Below, piece after piece: positions 5,731-5,763 of a stretch of DNA of 5,763 nt. A program made the translations under genes and the position numbers. The notes under the pieces are model-generated. The model saw only the letters and a list, made by a program, of their open reading frames with translations. It did no database searches and was not told where the DNA came from. The first letter of the stretch is position 1, and each line of letters begins with the position of its first letter. The stretch covers positions 1 to 5,763 of the forward strand of contig JAHZLG010000267.1 in the NCBI GenBank assembly GCA_022599995.1, read 5' to 3'. The DNA is from Alphaproteobacteria bacterium. GTDB lineage: Bacteria > Pseudomonadota > Alphaproteobacteria > CBDBCS01 > JAHZLG01.

Positions 5731-5763
5731 GCGTAACTTTCAAAGAGGGGGAATTAAGGTGAC

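Noticed and set aside
3202..5736. Long plus-strand open frames opposite secA (3202-3981, 4045-4713, 4987-5736)
   Set aside because: All three lie in the frame whose codons are exact reverse complements of the secA codons, a common artefact in GC-rich genes. secA explains the region fully.

Overview
The window looks like a piece of a bacterial chromosome, probably a proteobacterium. FolE and SecA resemble alphaproteobacterial family members: FolE has the 'DREGLIDTPKRF' and 'ELFAGYKEDP' style N-terminus, and SecA ends in the zinc-binding tail 'CPCGSGKKYKHCHG'. This placement rests on recalled family patterns, not on a search, and no genus can be named. There are three protein-coding genes, no RNA genes, no transposase and no CRISPR array.

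Layout: bases 1-72 hold a 21-bp tandem repeat that runs off the left edge. It is followed by a pyrimidine tract and folE (133-702, +), encoding zinc-dependent GTP cyclohydrolase I, the first enzyme of folate/pterin synthesis. A 159-bp spacer (703-861) holds short direct repeats and two perfect palindromes. Next is a large two-domain ABC transporter permease of the Fe(III) (FbpB/SfuB) type (862-2646, +). A 294-bp spacer (2647-2940) is filled almost end to end with three different small tandem arrays. The last gene, secA (5730-2941, -), is the complete preprotein translocase ATPase and converges on the permease. Only 33 bases upstream of its start are included.

The genes do not form an obvious pathway. 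folE and secA are housekeeping genes (cofactor synthesis and protein export). The permease would need a periplasmic binding protein and an ATPase subunit, and neither is in the window. folE and the permease point the same way but are separated by a repeat-bearing spacer, so an operon is possible but not shown.

The most unusual content is in the spacers. I count about 15 CTAG tetranucleotides in roughly 450 bp of intergenic sequence, against one found by eye in the roughly 5.1 kb of coding sequence. These CTAGs are the cores of palindromic hexamers (GCTAGC, CCTAGG) or of ACTAGC. They are built into unrelated tandem arrays with periods of 30, 39, 17 and 11 bp, and the last copy overlaps the secA stop codon. 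No complete new system such as a defence island, retron or RNA-guided locus is visible.
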